From contig JBGCFQ010000024.1 in assembly GCA_045106985.1 (NCBI GenBank), positions 129,765 through 193,764 of the forward strand: a DNA stretch of 64,000 nt, in the 5' to 3' direction. The translations under genes and the position numbers were made by a program. This document shows positions 33,466 to 43,686 of the stretch, piece by piece; positions within the stretch are counted from its first letter, which is position 1; every line of letters begins with the position of its first letter. Origin of the DNA: JAUIET01 sp045106985. Its GTDB lineage: Bacteria > Pseudomonadota > Gammaproteobacteria > Pseudomonadales > JAUIET01. Under the pieces are notes generated by a model. The model saw only the letters and a program-made list of their open reading frames with translations. It was not told the DNA's origin and made no database searches.

Positions 33466-33643
33466 GCAATAAAATTGTGCAATAAATCAGTAGTTTGCAG
33501 TTTTTTTCATTGAAATTGCAACCCACAGACCTCATCTCTGTCTTAGTATTGTCTGGTGAAAGCTTATGAAGCTAAGGCGCCATGTACAATGGTCCTGTGC
33601 TTGGTTACGCAGGGCATTTTTTGTTGATTTGAAAGGAAAAAAC

Positions 33644-35062
33644 ATGTTTTCGACCATGAATCTAAAACGTCTTCATTTATTACGCAGCTCCATTTTTGCA
33701 GGATTGCTACTCCTCCTTGCTGGTGTTGTGCAGGCTAGCGAGCTTCCCGATTTTACTGAAATTGTCAGAAACAGCGCTGCCGCTGTGGTGAAGATAAGCA
33801 CCTCCAGTAAGCCCGTTGCAAAAGTGCCGGACATACAGGGTAATCAAGAAATACCTGAAATGTTTAGGCGCTTTTTCGATCAAAGACCACAACAGCCGCG
33901 TGGTGGCCAGGGCTTGGGCTCTGGGTTTTTCATCTCTGCGGACGGTTACTTACTGACTAATAATCATGTTGTTGCAGGTGCAGACGAGATTATGGTCATA
34001 CTTCAGGATCGGCGGGAATTTGTAGCAGAGGTGGTTGGTACTGACGAACGCTCTGACTTGGCTCTTCTTAAAGTAGAAGGTTCAAACTTACCCATCGTGC
34101 AGCTTGGCGATTCAAGCACTTTAGAAGTCGGTGAGTGGGTGCTGGCGATAGGATCGCCATTTGGCCTTGAGTATTCCGTTGCGGCTGGAATCGTTAGCGC
34201 TAAAGGACGCTCCTTGCCGACTGAAAAAGGTGAAAACTATGTGCCATTCATTCAGACTGACGTAGCTATTAACCCAGGTAACTCGGGTGGCCCGCTGTTT
34301 AATATGGACGGCAAAGTAGTTGGCATCAACTCTCAAATATACACCCGCTCTGGCGGCTCAATCGGTTTGTCTTTTGCCATACCGGTTAGCGTTGCCAAGA
34401 ATGTGGTTGCTCAACTCAAAGATTCGGGTCAAGTTGTTCGTGGCTGGTTAGGGGTCGGTATCCAGGATATCAATCGCGACCTTGCCGAGTCGTTTGGTTT
34501 AAAGAAACCAGCAGGAGCATTGGTTTCCCAGGTAGTTGAAGACGGTCCTGCTGATGACGGCGGTATTGAGGTGGGTGATGTGATTTTAGAGTTTGACGGT
34601 CATGAAATTGGTGACTCTGAAGACCTTCCACACATAGTAGGTCGAACAGCTCCAGACAAGAAAGTGAATGTATTAGTCTTTCGTGACGGCAAGCGTAAAA
34701 CATTGCGGATGAAGACCGGCAGCCTTGATGATGGTGCTACCAATGTTGCTAGCACGCGAAAAGACGATCCGCGTGCAAGCGGTGGGCGCCTTGGTATGGT
34801 CGTTCTTGATTTAACAGATGCCCAGAAATCTCGCCTAAAATTGGAAGCAGGAGTGGTTGTGCGCTCAGTAATACCCTCCAAGCCTGCCAGCGAGGGTGGT
34901 TTGCGCGGCGGTGATGTCATCACCTCTATAGATAACAAGCCGGTAGACACTCTTAAAAAGTACGAGCAGATTGTCGAGTCGCTGCCATCCAATAAGCACG
35001 TTGCCATTCGCATTGTTCGTGGCGGGCAGCCTGGTTTTGTTGCTGTAAAAGTTGCGGACTAG
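33644..35062 (+). CDS. mucD: Periplasmic serine protease/chaperone MucD (DegP/HtrA family)
   Basis: ATG 33644 is preceded by AAAGGA and starts a signal peptide that ends VVQA-SELP. The frame opens 78 bases upstream but without support. The catalytic triad is visible as His108 (LTNNHVV), Asp138 (RSDLALL) and Ser214 (PGNSGGP). Two PDZ domains follow (about residues 260-350 and 375-460; GWLGVGIQDINRDLAESFGL marks the first). The 472-residue length fits MucD. It degrades or refolds misfolded envelope proteins and moderates the sigma-E response. A 178-base gap separates it from rseC. Confidence 0.95.
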   Translation: MFSTMNLKRLHLLRSSIFAGLLLLLAGVVQASELPDFTEIVRNSAAAVVKISTSSKPVAKVPDIQGNQEIPEMFRRFFDQRPQQPRGGQGLGSGFFISADGYLLTNNHVVAGADEIMVILQDRREFVAEVVGTDERSDLALLKVEGSNLPIVQLGDSSTLEVGEWVLAIGSPFGLEYSVAAGIVSAKGRSLPTEKGENYVPFIQTDVAINPGNSGGPLFNMDGKVVGINSQIYTRSGGSIGLSFAIPVSVAKNVVAQLKDSGQVVRGWLGVGIQDINRDLAESFGLKKPAGALVSQVVEDGPADDGGIEVGDVILEFDGHEIGDSEDLPHIVGRTAPDKKVNVLVFRDGKRKTLRMKTGSLDDGATNVASTRKDDPRASGGRLGMVVLDLTDAQKSRLKLEAGVVVRSVIPSKPASEGGLRGGDVITSIDNKPVDTLKKYEQIVESLPSNKHVAIRIVRGGQPGFVAVKVAD

Positions 35063-35171
35063 TCGCATGAAAACCATGCTGTTGTGGGGTGCTGACAGAA
35101 AATAGGGTAGAATCCCGCCTCTAATCGCGGCCCGCACACAGCGGGCCGTGTGCTTTCGTGAGAGTCCCTAA

Positions 35172-36971
35172 GTGACAGAACTGAGTAACATTCGTAATTT
35201 CTCCATTATTGCCCATATCGACCACGGTAAGTCGACACTTGCGGATCGTTTTATTCAGCACTGTGGCGGCTTAGCCGCTAGAGAAATGGCTGAGCAAGTG
35301 CTTGATTCGATGGACATCGAGCGTGAGCGGGGCATTACGATTAAGGCTCAGTCAGTTACGCTGGCGTATGAAGCGCTAGACGGACAAATTTATCAGTTCA
35401 ACCTCATTGATACTCCAGGCCATGTCGATTTTAGCTACGAGGTGTCTCGTTCTTTAGCGGCCTGCGAAGGCGCATTGCTGGTGGTTGATGCGGCCCAGGG
35501 CGTTGAGGCTCAGTCAGTTGCTAATTGCTACACGGCTATAGAGCAAGGCTTGGAAGTGCTGCCTGTTCTTAACAAAATGGATCTTCCCCAGGCCGACCCA
35601 GACCAGGTTGCGCAAGAGATAGAAGATATTATTGGGCTTGATGCCAGCGATGCTGTGCACGTTAGTGCGAAAACTGGTCTGGGAATTGTCGACGTGCTAG
35701 AGCAGCTGGTAGCAACCGTTCCCGCCCCGCGAGGCGACCGCGATGCTCCTCTGCAAGCTCTGATTATTGATTCCTGGTTCGACAATTATCTCGGTGTTGT
35801 CTCGCTTGTGCGGGTAAAGAATGGTGTTCTCAACACCAAAGACAAGGTACTGATCAAGTCGACTGGCCGCACGCACCAGATAGATCAAGTAGGTGTATTT
35901 ACTCCAAAGAGACACCCGACGGGGCGCTTGGAGGCTGGCGAAGTGGGATACGTAGTTGCCGGCATTAAGGAAATTCACGGCGCTCCGGTAGGGGATACAA
36001 TTGCTGGACTTCATTCCGGTGAAGTTGACGCATTACCAGGTTTCCAGAAAGTAAAACCGCAGGTTTACGCAGGATTGTTTACGGTAAGCACTGACGATTA
36101 TGAAGCCTTCCGTGACGCCTTAGCGAAGTTAACCCTTAACGATGCCTCCTTGTTCTACGAGCCGGAAACCTCCGATGCCTTGGGCTTTGGATTTCGCTGT
36201 GGCTTTTTGGGTATGCTCCACATGGAGATTATTCAAGAGCGATTAGAGCGTGAGTACAATCTCGATTTGATTACTACGGCACCCACTGTTGTGTTTCAGG
36301 TTCTGACCAATGGCGGCGATGTGCTGGCGGTCGACAATCCCTCTAAGTTGCCTGACTCTGGCACGGTTGCGGAAATGCGAGAGCCCATTGTAAGAGCAAA
36401 CATCTTGGTGCCCCAAGAACATTTGGGCAGCGTAATCACTCTATGCGTAGAGAAGCGCGGTGTGCAAAAAGAAATGAATTTTCTTGCCAAGCAAGTAGCG
36501 GTTACTTACGAATTGCCCATGAATGAAGTGGTTTTGGATTTTTTCGATCGCTTAAAGTCAGTAAGTCGCGGCTATGCTTCATTGGACTACAGTTTTGAGC
36601 GTTTTCAAGCGGCGCCGTTAGTGCGTGTCGATGTTCTAATAAATGGAGAAAAAGTCGATGCACTTGCTACAATTGTGCATCGGGACCAAGCCCAGGGGCG
36701 TGGCCGGGCATTAACCGATAAAATGAAAGAGCTGATACCGCGGCAAATGTTCGATGTGGCTATACAGGCGGCTATTGGTGGCCAGGTTATTTCGAGAACC
36801 ACCGTAAAGGCTTTGCGAAAAAATGTTACCGCCAAGTGTTATGGCGGTGATGTGTCGCGCAAACGAAAGCTGTTAGAAAAACAAAAAGCGGGGAAGAAAC
36901 GCATGAAGCAAGTAGGACGAGTTGAAATTCCACAAGAGGCCTTCCTGGCTGTTCTGAGGGTGGACGATTAG
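35172..36971 (+). CDS. lepA: Elongation factor 4 (LepA)
   Basis: This ribosome-associated GTPase has 599 residues. G1 is AHIDHGKST, the G3 region is IDTPGHVDF, and G4 is VLNKMD. The LepA-specific C-terminal domain is present (YGGDVSRKRKLLEKQKAGKK). It starts at GTG 35172. The ribosome-binding site is GAGAG, about 8 bases upstream. It stops 3 bases before lepB, the standard lepA-lepB operon. Confidence 0.97.
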   Translation: MTELSNIRNFSIIAHIDHGKSTLADRFIQHCGGLAAREMAEQVLDSMDIERERGITIKAQSVTLAYEALDGQIYQFNLIDTPGHVDFSYEVSRSLAACEGALLVVDAAQGVEAQSVANCYTAIEQGLEVLPVLNKMDLPQADPDQVAQEIEDIIGLDASDAVHVSAKTGLGIVDVLEQLVATVPAPRGDRDAPLQALIIDSWFDNYLGVVSLVRVKNGVLNTKDKVLIKSTGRTHQIDQVGVFTPKRHPTGRLEAGEVGYVVAGIKEIHGAPVGDTIAGLHSGEVDALPGFQKVKPQVYAGLFTVSTDDYEAFRDALAKLTLNDASLFYEPETSDALGFGFRCGFLGMLHMEIIQERLEREYNLDLITTAPTVVFQVLTNGGDVLAVDNPSKLPDSGTVAEMREPIVRANILVPQEHLGSVITLCVEKRGVQKEMNFLAKQVAVTYELPMNEVVLDFFDRLKSVSRGYASLDYSFERFQAAPLVRVDVLINGEKVDALATIVHRDQAQGRGRALTDKMKELIPRQMFDVAIQAAIGGQVISRTTVKALRKNVTAKCYGGDVSRKRKLLEKQKAGKKRMKQVGRVEIPQEAFLAVLRVDD

Positions 36972-36974
36972 TTT

Positions 36975-37817
36975 ATGGAATACTTAAATTTCCCGCTTAT
37001 TCTTGTTTTACTGGTCTTCGGCAGCGGCATTGTATGGCTGGTTGATTCCTTGTTTTTTCGCCGAACGCGACTGAACACCATAGAGAAACTACAATCTGAT
37101 TGGCCCAATTGGAGCGAAGAAGGAAGCGTCGATCAACAACGTTTTCTGGCGTCAGCACAGCAGTCAGCAACTGAGCCAGTAGTGGTCGAGTATGCGCGTT
37201 CGCTGTTTCCGGTTTTAGCGGTTGTGTTAGTGCTGCGCTCTTTCGTGGTCGAACCATTTCAGATCCCTTCGGGTTCTATGATTCCAACGCTTGAAATTGG
37301 CGACTTTATTCTGGTCAATAAATACACTTACGGCATTCGACTTCCTGTTATCCGCAATAAGGTGATTAACGTTAATGATCCCAAACGCGGTGATGTGATG
37401 GTGTTTTTTCCGCCGCATACCAAGCAGTATTTTATTAAGCGAGTGATCGGTATCCCAGGGGATCTAGTGGAGTACAAAGATAAAGTGCTAACCATTAATG
37501 GCGAAGTACAGCCACAGAAACTGCTTGCCGAATTGCCCCCAGCTAGCCCTAGGGAGCGTCTTCTTGAAGAGACTATCAATGGCGTGGAACACCAAATCCG
37601 GCAAGAGACGCGCAACTACCGTATGGATGATATGTCGATTAAAGTTCGACCAGGACATTATTTCTTGATGGGGGACAATCGAGACAACAGCAGCGATTCA
37701 CGGGTTTGGGGGCAAGTGCCAGAAGAGAACATTGTTGGGCGCGCATTCGCAATTTGGATGCATTGGGAAGAGTTCCTAAGCGTGCCAAGCTTTTCACGAG
37801 TGGGGCGTGTGCATTAA
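36975..37817 (+). CDS. lepB: Signal peptidase I (LepB)
   Basis: LepB removes signal peptides from exported proteins at the periplasmic face of the inner membrane. Two membrane helices (about residues 7-25 and 76-91) precede the catalytic domain. The nucleophile Ser101 lies in IPSGSMIPTL and the general base Lys155 in KRVIGIPGD. The GDNRDNSSDSRVWG box is near residue 235. The 280 residues fall in the proteobacterial range. It follows lepA by 3 bases. Confidence 0.96.
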   Translation: MEYLNFPLILVLLVFGSGIVWLVDSLFFRRTRLNTIEKLQSDWPNWSEEGSVDQQRFLASAQQSATEPVVVEYARSLFPVLAVVLVLRSFVVEPFQIPSGSMIPTLEIGDFILVNKYTYGIRLPVIRNKVINVNDPKRGDVMVFFPPHTKQYFIKRVIGIPGDLVEYKDKVLTINGEVQPQKLLAELPPASPRERLLEETINGVEHQIRQETRNYRMDDMSIKVRPGHYFLMGDNRDNSSDSRVWGQVPEENIVGRAFAIWMHWEEFLSVPSFSRVGRVH

Positions 37818-37999
37818 TTTTTCTCCTAATTTAACCATTGAGCTGTGTTGTTACGTCGTCATTGGCGTAGCGCTATCGAGACTTGGCGGTGTGCCGCTAA
37901 GGGGGTGAACTTGTTCAGAGCCTACCTTGCTTCTATACTGATCAAAGTGTTTCCAAAAAATTATCTGACCAAAAAGATATCTAGCCCCTAGGTAAAACA

Positions 38000-38407
38000 A
38001 TGAATTCTACTAAACCGACATCTGTGATCATGCGCCGCCAAACAGGGGCGATTGATATGATCGTTATTTTTGCGATCATGTTTGGCGTTGTTGCAATTGT
38101 TGCCGGCATCAAAATTATGCCGGTGTACATAGATCATTGGAGCATTGAAGAGGCTTTGACCGATGTTGTTAATGAGGCCGCCAGCGAAGGTAAACCCACT
38201 AAGAAAAGTCTTCAACGCAAGATGGGCAGACGCATGCAGGTTAATCGTCTTGAGTTCATAACAACTGATGACCTGAAGTTTGAGCGTACCAAGACGACGC
38301 TTACAGGATCTATTGATTACGAACGTCGCGTGCCTCTAATTTTTAACATGGACATTGTGGTGAAGTTTCCAGAGACAGTGGCTGAGGCAGCACTTTCAAG
38401 TGAATGA
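38000..38407 (+). CDS. DUF4845 single-pass membrane protein
   Basis: This 135-residue protein has a short basic N-terminus and one membrane helix (about residues 18-36, AIDMIVIFAIMFGVVAIVAG). A soluble part of about 95 residues follows. Proteins of this family sit between lepB and rnc in Pseudomonas and relatives, which is its place here. The function is unknown. Its stop overlaps the rnc GTG start by 8 bases, so it is coupled to rnc translation. Confidence 0.88.
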   Translation: MNSTKPTSVIMRRQTGAIDMIVIFAIMFGVVAIVAGIKIMPVYIDHWSIEEALTDVVNEAASEGKPTKKSLQRKMGRRMQVNRLEFITTDDLKFERTKTTLTGSIDYERRVPLIFNMDIVVKFPETVAEAALSSE

Positions 38408-39092
38408 CGCTGCGGCGAAACCTGACTATGCAGAACTGGAGCAGCGACTAGCTTACAGCTTTACCGACTCGCAGCGCTTAATACAGGCACTTACGCATCG
38501 CAGCTTTTCTTCAACTCATAATGAACGCCTTGAATTCCTGGGCGACTCCATTCTTAGCCTTGTGATTGCCGATGCGCTCTATCACCAATTTCCAACTGCG
38601 AGTGAAGGTGACTTAAGTCGTTTAAGGTCAGGCCTGGTGAAAGGTACAACACTTACAGAGCTGGCTACCGATCTCGGTTTGGGCGACTTTCTGCGCCTCG
38701 GTGCAGGAGAGGCGAAAAGCGGAGGGCGCCGAAGAGCGTCAATTCTGGCTGACACAGTTGAAGCGCTGATAGGCGCCGTATACCTTGATGCAGATATGTC
38801 TGCTGCCTCATCGCTTATTACCTTATTGTTTCGGGACAGACTGGCCGCACTTGATCTCGAGGTTAGTAGTAAAGACCCTAAAACACGTTTACAGGAATTG
38901 GTTCAAGGTAAGAAGCAGCCGTTGCCTGTATACTCGCTGAAACAAAGTTTTGGCAAAGCGCATGAGCGGCGTTTCATCGTCGAATGTAGAGTTGTTGATT
39001 TAGAACAGCCAACTGAGGGTGAAGGCAGCAGTCGCCGCGACGCAGAACAAATTGCTGCCCAAATTGCACTCAATCAGTTGTTACCATCATGA
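38400..39092 (+). CDS. rnc: Ribonuclease III
   Basis: This double-strand-specific endonuclease processes rRNA precursors and mRNAs. The signature ERLEFLGDSILSLVIAD carries the metal-binding acidic residues; a second acidic cluster is ADTVEALIGAVYLD. The C-terminal double-stranded RNA-binding domain begins near residue 155 (PKTRLQELVQGKKQPLPVY). The length is 230 residues. It starts at GTG 38400 and overlaps era by 4 bases (ATGA). Confidence 0.97.
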   Translation: MNDAAAKPDYAELEQRLAYSFTDSQRLIQALTHRSFSSTHNERLEFLGDSILSLVIADALYHQFPTASEGDLSRLRSGLVKGTTLTELATDLGLGDFLRLGAGEAKSGGRRRASILADTVEALIGAVYLDADMSAASSLITLLFRDRLAALDLEVSSKDPKTRLQELVQGKKQPLPVYSLKQSFGKAHERRFIVECRVVDLEQPTEGEGSSRRDAEQIAAQIALNQLLPS

Positions 39093-40015
39093 ATGACATA
39101 CCCCAGAAAGAACCGGCGCAGAAAGAGCCTTCGCGTTGTGGATACGTTGCCATCGTAGGCCGCCCTAACGTAGGCAAGTCTACGTTGTTAAACCATATGC
39201 TCGGCCAAAAGCTAAGTATCACTTCACGAAAACCGCAAACTACGCAGCATAGCTTGCTCGGCATCAAAACGTTCGATAACACTCAGTGCATTTTTGTGGA
39301 TACTCCCGGGTTGCATAGGGATCACAAAAGCAGTGCGGTGAACCGCCATATGAACCGTTCAGCTCGCTCTGTTATTGATGATGTTGATTTGGTTCTTTTT
39401 ATGGTTGACCGTACGCAATGGGGAGAAGAAGAGGAGTGGATTGCGAGTTTGGTAGATAAAAGCAAAGCTCCGGTTTTTCTGGTTATAAACAAAACCGACC
39501 TGTTAGCTGATCGTGCTGCATTGCTGCCATTCTTGGAAAAAATAGGCGAAAAATTCAAGTTTCAAGAGTACGTGCCAATAGCGGCGCTAAACGGGGAGTA
39601 TCTGGATCAGCTGCAAACTGCTATCAGCGAACACTTGCCTGAGGGTGAATTCCACTTTCCTGACGACCAGATTACCGATAAAAGCGAACGTTTTATGGTT
39701 GCTGAAATTATTCGGGAGAAACTGATTCGCCAGCTAGGTCGCGAATTGCCCTATGCAACAGCGGTAGAAATCGAGCATTTCAAGGTAGAAAAGGGCCTGC
39801 ACGATATTGCTGCCACGATTTTGGTTGAAAGGTCGGGGCAGAAAGCAATTATCATTGGCAAAGGTGGTTCGCGTCTGCAGAAAATTGGTAGTCAGGCTAG
39901 AGTCGACCTGGAAAATATGTTCGAGCAGAAGGTTATGTTGCGTTTATGGGTCAAGGTGAAGCAGGGCTGGTCCAATGACGAACGTGCTTTGAAAAGCCTC
40001 GGCTTTGACGACTAA
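39089..40015 (+). CDS. era: GTPase Era
   Basis: Era is an essential 16S rRNA-binding GTPase for small-subunit assembly. The G1 motif is GRPNVGKST (about residues 24-32), G3 is VDTPGLH, and G4 is NKTD. The C-terminal KH domain includes IIIGKGGSRLQKIGSQARVD. The length is 308 residues. It is coupled to rnc and precedes recO by 12 bases. Confidence 0.97.
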   Translation: MNDIPQKEPAQKEPSRCGYVAIVGRPNVGKSTLLNHMLGQKLSITSRKPQTTQHSLLGIKTFDNTQCIFVDTPGLHRDHKSSAVNRHMNRSARSVIDDVDLVLFMVDRTQWGEEEEWIASLVDKSKAPVFLVINKTDLLADRAALLPFLEKIGEKFKFQEYVPIAALNGEYLDQLQTAISEHLPEGEFHFPDDQITDKSERFMVAEIIREKLIRQLGRELPYATAVEIEHFKVEKGLHDIAATILVERSGQKAIIIGKGGSRLQKIGSQARVDLENMFEQKVMLRLWVKVKQGWSNDERALKSLGFDD

Positions 40016-40027
40016 GCGAATTATTCA

Positions 40028-40765
40028 ATGGCCCGCTCAGCCACGACCACTCATGCGGCTTATATACTCCATACTCGGCCTTATAGGGAAACCAGCATAA
40101 CGCTTGAGCTTCTGACCAGTGATCTTGGCAGAGTGGGAGCAATATATAAAGGTGGGCGAAAAGGTGGAAAGAACAAGGCTCGCCCTGAGTCGTTTATCCA
40201 CTATCATGCCTGCCTGTTCGGGTCTGGTGAGCTTAAATCTGTGGCCTCATTAGAGGTGGATCAGCCTTTTGATATGCAACGATTACAAGGCGTGCAGCTA
40301 TTCAGTGCGATGTATGTCAATGAGCTGCTGTACAAAGCTCTACCGCGCAGTGTTGTACACGAAGATATTTTTGTTGCCTATCAGGATGTTCTGCTGGCGT
40401 TAAGAAGCACGGCGAACTTTGAAGCGCACTTACGGCATTTCGAGTTACGTTGTCTGACAAGCCTGGGCTACGGTTTATCCTTCGATTATGAAGCCGACGG
40501 GCAGACTGCCATTCAAGCCGATAGGCATTATACCTTTGAGGCAACACGCGGTTTTTGCGTTGCTTCTGTAGATGAGATTAACAAGGCACAAGTGACTAAA
40601 CGCTTGCTTGTAAAAGGAGAGGTGCTAATGGCAATAGCCAATGGCCAATGGCAAGACAGCGTCGTTTTGCAATCCCTAAAGCGCATCAATCAATATGCGA
40701 TAAATGACTTGTTGAAAGGTAGACCTATTAAAAGCCGAGAGTTTCTGCGCAAGAGTAGCCGCTAG
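40028..40765 (+). CDS. recO: DNA repair protein RecO
   Basis: RecO loads RecA onto SSB-coated DNA in the RecFOR pathway. The N-terminal OB-fold segment reads AAYILHTRPYRETSITLELL, then DLGRVGAIYKGGRK. A helical C-terminal domain follows. The length is 245 residues, as usual. It is the last gene of the lepA-era-recO group; pdxJ, which often follows recO in gammaproteobacteria, is absent here. It converges on the hybrid kinase gene. Confidence 0.94.
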   Translation: MARSATTTHAAYILHTRPYRETSITLELLTSDLGRVGAIYKGGRKGGKNKARPESFIHYHACLFGSGELKSVASLEVDQPFDMQRLQGVQLFSAMYVNELLYKALPRSVVHEDIFVAYQDVLLALRSTANFEAHLRHFELRCLTSLGYGLSFDYEADGQTAIQADRHYTFEATRGFCVASVDEINKAQVTKRLLVKGEVLMAIANGQWQDSVVLQSLKRINQYAINDLLKGRPIKSREFLRKSSR

Positions 40766-40819
40766 TACTTTTCAATTAAAGCGAGCGTTTTTACAAGTAG
40801 AGATCTACGACTTGGCCCG

Positions 40820-43594
40820 TCAAATCTCGAATAAAACCTCTAAGTCGTGTTCTTCATGCCAGTTCAATAAACGCGCTACCTCGCTATCCAATTCGGCCAG
40901 CAAACTGAATGCAGCGGACGTCTCATTACTTTTCAATTTCGTTTCTATGTTGTGACAAATTTGCCGCAACGCGGGTACTCCCGTATAGCAGGCATGGCCG
41001 TGAAGATAGTGCACGGCATCTCTCAGCTCGCTTAACGTGTTTTGTTGTGCCAATCGTTGAATTTCAATATGCTGCTCGGCCAACGATTCCAGCAATCCGG
41101 ACAACATTTCGTGTGCAATAGCAGGCTTATTTGATGCAAGTTTCAGGCAGTCAGAAACATCAACTGGGCCGACTCGTTCGCTCTCTTCGCCCGGATAAGT
41201 GTCTTCTACTAGTACGGTCTGTTCATCTATTAGTGCAGCGCCAGCGCCACCGTCGTCCTGACTCCACCTGTTCAGAACGCTGCGTAGTTGATCTTCCATG
41301 ATAGGCTTGCCAAGGTAATCGTTCATACCTGCGCGAAGAAAGGAATTGCGATCTTCGATGTGAGCGTGCGCGGTTACGGCAATAACAGGAGTTGCTTTGT
41401 TTAAGATACTCTCGGTTCGTATCAATTGTGCAGCCTCGATGCCTGAAATTTCCGGCATCTGAATATCCATGAAAATCATCTCGAAGGATTCCTGATCAGC
41501 CAAGGCAATGGCTTCGGCGCCGCTGCTTACAGGTAAGCAATCAAAGTTCTCCTGTTCTAGCATCAATCTTAGTAGCTTCAAATTCGCAGAATTATCGTCA
41601 ACAATCAGGATTCGTTGGGAGGCTGACGATGCACGTGTTTTCTGAGTGACATTAAGCAACTTTTTTTGCTGCTCTTGTTCCTGAGGTAGTCGAGCGTTCA
41701 GTGCGTCATAAAGTTCGAAGCGACGCAGTGGAATAACAAGGATGTTCTCTGCAGAAAAATTCAGTTTTGATTGAACTCGATTTTGCATTTCGCGAGCGCA
41801 CAGCACTAAGACATTGTTTTTCTCTGCCATTGTCTGCAGAAGCTGAACCTCGCTTGGAGACGACAAGTTCGCTTCATTCACGCCAATGACCGCAACGACC
41901 GGATCATCAATTGAGTAGTTAGAAAGCTGTTCGGTGCACGCCTCAAAAGATAAAACGCGTTCAGCGTCAACATTCCAGCGCCGGAATATATGCTGCATTG
42001 CTGTCGCTAGTCCAGTGTCATTGTGGTTGTAGAGAACATGTAAGGGCTGCAGTTCAATAGGTTTGTTTTGTTGGGAAACGATTTTAGTATGCAGAGTGAA
42101 ACGAAAGGTCGATCCTTCGCCCTCCTGGCTGTGCAAGACAATGCTGCTACCCATTTGTTCAACAAGTCTTTGCGCAATAACAAGGCCCAGCCCAGTGCCC
42201 CCATAGTTCCTGCTAACTGATCGATCGCCTTGACTAAATGCACTGAACAGGTTCCGTTGCTGCTCATCACTCATTCCTATACCAGTGTCGCTAACGCTTA
42301 ATTCTATTTCTTCATTATTGCTACTAGCGACTTCGATCTTAACGTAACCTGCGTCGGTAAACTTAATTGCATTATGTACCAGGTTTGTCATTACTTGCTG
42401 AAGGCGTTGAGGGTCTCCAGTGATGAACTCAGGTACATTAGGCTGATAGATGATACTAAGCACAATGTCTTTGTCATTGCTCATGGGCGCCATCAGTGTC
42501 ATGGTTTCTTCGAGTAGGTCAAATAAATTGATGGTGATGTAATCTAAAACCAGTTTGCCGGCCTCAATCTTTGAAAAATCAAGAATGTCATTGATGATCC
42601 GAAGTAGGCCATTGGCTGATTGTCGAATTGTGCTGACATAGTCGATTTGCTTGTCGGCAAGCGGAGTCTTCATAATCAGATTGGTGAAGCCGATTATGCC
42701 GTTCAAAGGCGTTCTTATTTCGTGGCTAGTGTTGGCGAGAAATTCTGACTTCACGTGCGAGGCGTTAACGGCTTCCTTTCGCGCTAAATCGAGCTCTATA
42801 TTTTGTACTTCCAGCGTTTCCAGCGTCTCGCGTAGGTCGCGGGTGGTTTGTGCGGCACTGCGTTCACTTTCTTTTTGGGCGTCATAGAATTGTGCCCACA
42901 TTTCGTTGAGTTTAGACGCTATAAGATCTAATTCGTCTTGTGTGCTATCTACTTCTATGGTGGCGGCCATTGATGTGCTGGAAGTTTGGCTGATACCTGC
43001 AAGAATTTTCTCCACCTTGCGGTTGTAGCTATTACTAAAGTAGAGGGCTAACGCGATCAGGCTGATGAGTAGACCAAGAGTGACACCGCCAGACGTCAAT
43101 AGCACCTGGAACATGCTAATGATCAAAGGATGATTTGCATATTCAAGCTCAACCCAGCCTAGGGCCGCGTCGGGTTGTTCGGTGAACAATTGCTTTGGGT
43201 CTATTGGGCGTACAAAACGATAGGAACCCTCAGATTCTCCGATGACGACATCATTGTTGATGGCAGGCCGTTCTCGCAAAATAGGCAGCATGCTCGGCCC
43301 TGAGTGAACAGGTCTTTTCAATAGTTCCGAATAAATAGTGACCGATCGCACAGCATGCTCTTCGAGCACGGCATCGGCCAGGCGCTGCAAAGTGTCTTCA
43401 CTGATCGATTCTTCAGCCACGGCGCCTGTCAGAAGCGCTAATTGGGTGCTTGCTGAAACGCCGCGTTCGAGTAAAAAACGTTCTAAAACAACTTGTTGCG
43501 CACTAACAAAGAAGAAGCCGAGCAAAATAACGGCAATACTCAGGAAGCCAACGTTGAGCAACAGCATACGACGTTTCAATGACCATACAGGCAT
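40820..43594 (-). CDS. Hybrid sensor histidine kinase of the BarA/GacS type
   Basis: The 924-residue inner-membrane kinase has helices near residues 9-27 and 160-180 flanking a periplasmic sensor domain, then a HAMP-like linker. The phospho-acceptor His lies in FLANTSHEIRTPLNGIIGF (about residue 295). The ATPase domain has NLVHNAIKFTD and GGTGLGLVIAQRLVEQMGS. A receiver-like segment of weak similarity comes next, then a true receiver domain (RILIVDDNSANLKL, with Asp in FMDIQMPEISG). The C-terminal Hpt domain has a His in YLHGHACYTG. This modular order is that of BarA/GacS, which drives the GacA-Rsm regulatory RNA cascade. Its position beside cysM-relA also matches gacS in Pseudomonas. The partner response regulator is not in the window. 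Confidence 0.93.
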   Translation of the reverse strand: MPVWSLKRRMLLLNVGFLSIAVILLGFFFVSAQQVVLERFLLERGVSASTQLALLTGAVAEESISEDTLQRLADAVLEEHAVRSVTIYSELLKRPVHSGPSMLPILRERPAINNDVVIGESEGSYRFVRPIDPKQLFTEQPDAALGWVELEYANHPLIISMFQVLLTSGGVTLGLLISLIALALYFSNSYNRKVEKILAGISQTSSTSMAATIEVDSTQDELDLIASKLNEMWAQFYDAQKESERSAAQTTRDLRETLETLEVQNIELDLARKEAVNASHVKSEFLANTSHEIRTPLNGIIGFTNLIMKTPLADKQIDYVSTIRQSANGLLRIINDILDFSKIEAGKLVLDYITINLFDLLEETMTLMAPMSNDKDIVLSIIYQPNVPEFITGDPQRLQQVMTNLVHNAIKFTDAGYVKIEVASSNNEEIELSVSDTGIGMSDEQQRNLFSAFSQGDRSVSRNYGGTGLGLVIAQRLVEQMGSSIVLHSQEGEGSTFRFTLHTKIVSQQNKPIELQPLHVLYNHNDTGLATAMQHIFRRWNVDAERVLSFEACTEQLSNYSIDDPVVAVIGVNEANLSSPSEVQLLQTMAEKNNVLVLCAREMQNRVQSKLNFSAENILVIPLRRFELYDALNARLPQEQEQQKKLLNVTQKTRASSASQRILIVDDNSANLKLLRLMLEQENFDCLPVSSGAEAIALADQESFEMIFMDIQMPEISGIEAAQLIRTESILNKATPVIAVTAHAHIEDRNSFLRAGMNDYLGKPIMEDQLRSVLNRWSQDDGGAGAALIDEQTVLVEDTYPGEESERVGPVDVSDCLKLASNKPAIAHEMLSGLLESLAEQHIEIQRLAQQNTLSELRDAVHYLHGHACYTGVPALRQICHNIETKLKSNETSAAFSLLAELDSEVARLLNWHEEHDLEVLFEI

Positions 43595-43686
43595 ACGTTT
43601 ATTGTTCTCTTGGTGTTAAAATAGTGCCCTCTGATCGCCTGCTAATCTAAACAACTGGCGTCGCTGTAGAGTAGATAGTATACGCT

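Noticed and set aside
33512..33539. Possible sigma-E promoter before mucD (GAAATT, 17 bases, TCTCT)
   Set aside because: Both elements deviate from consensus; too weak to list.
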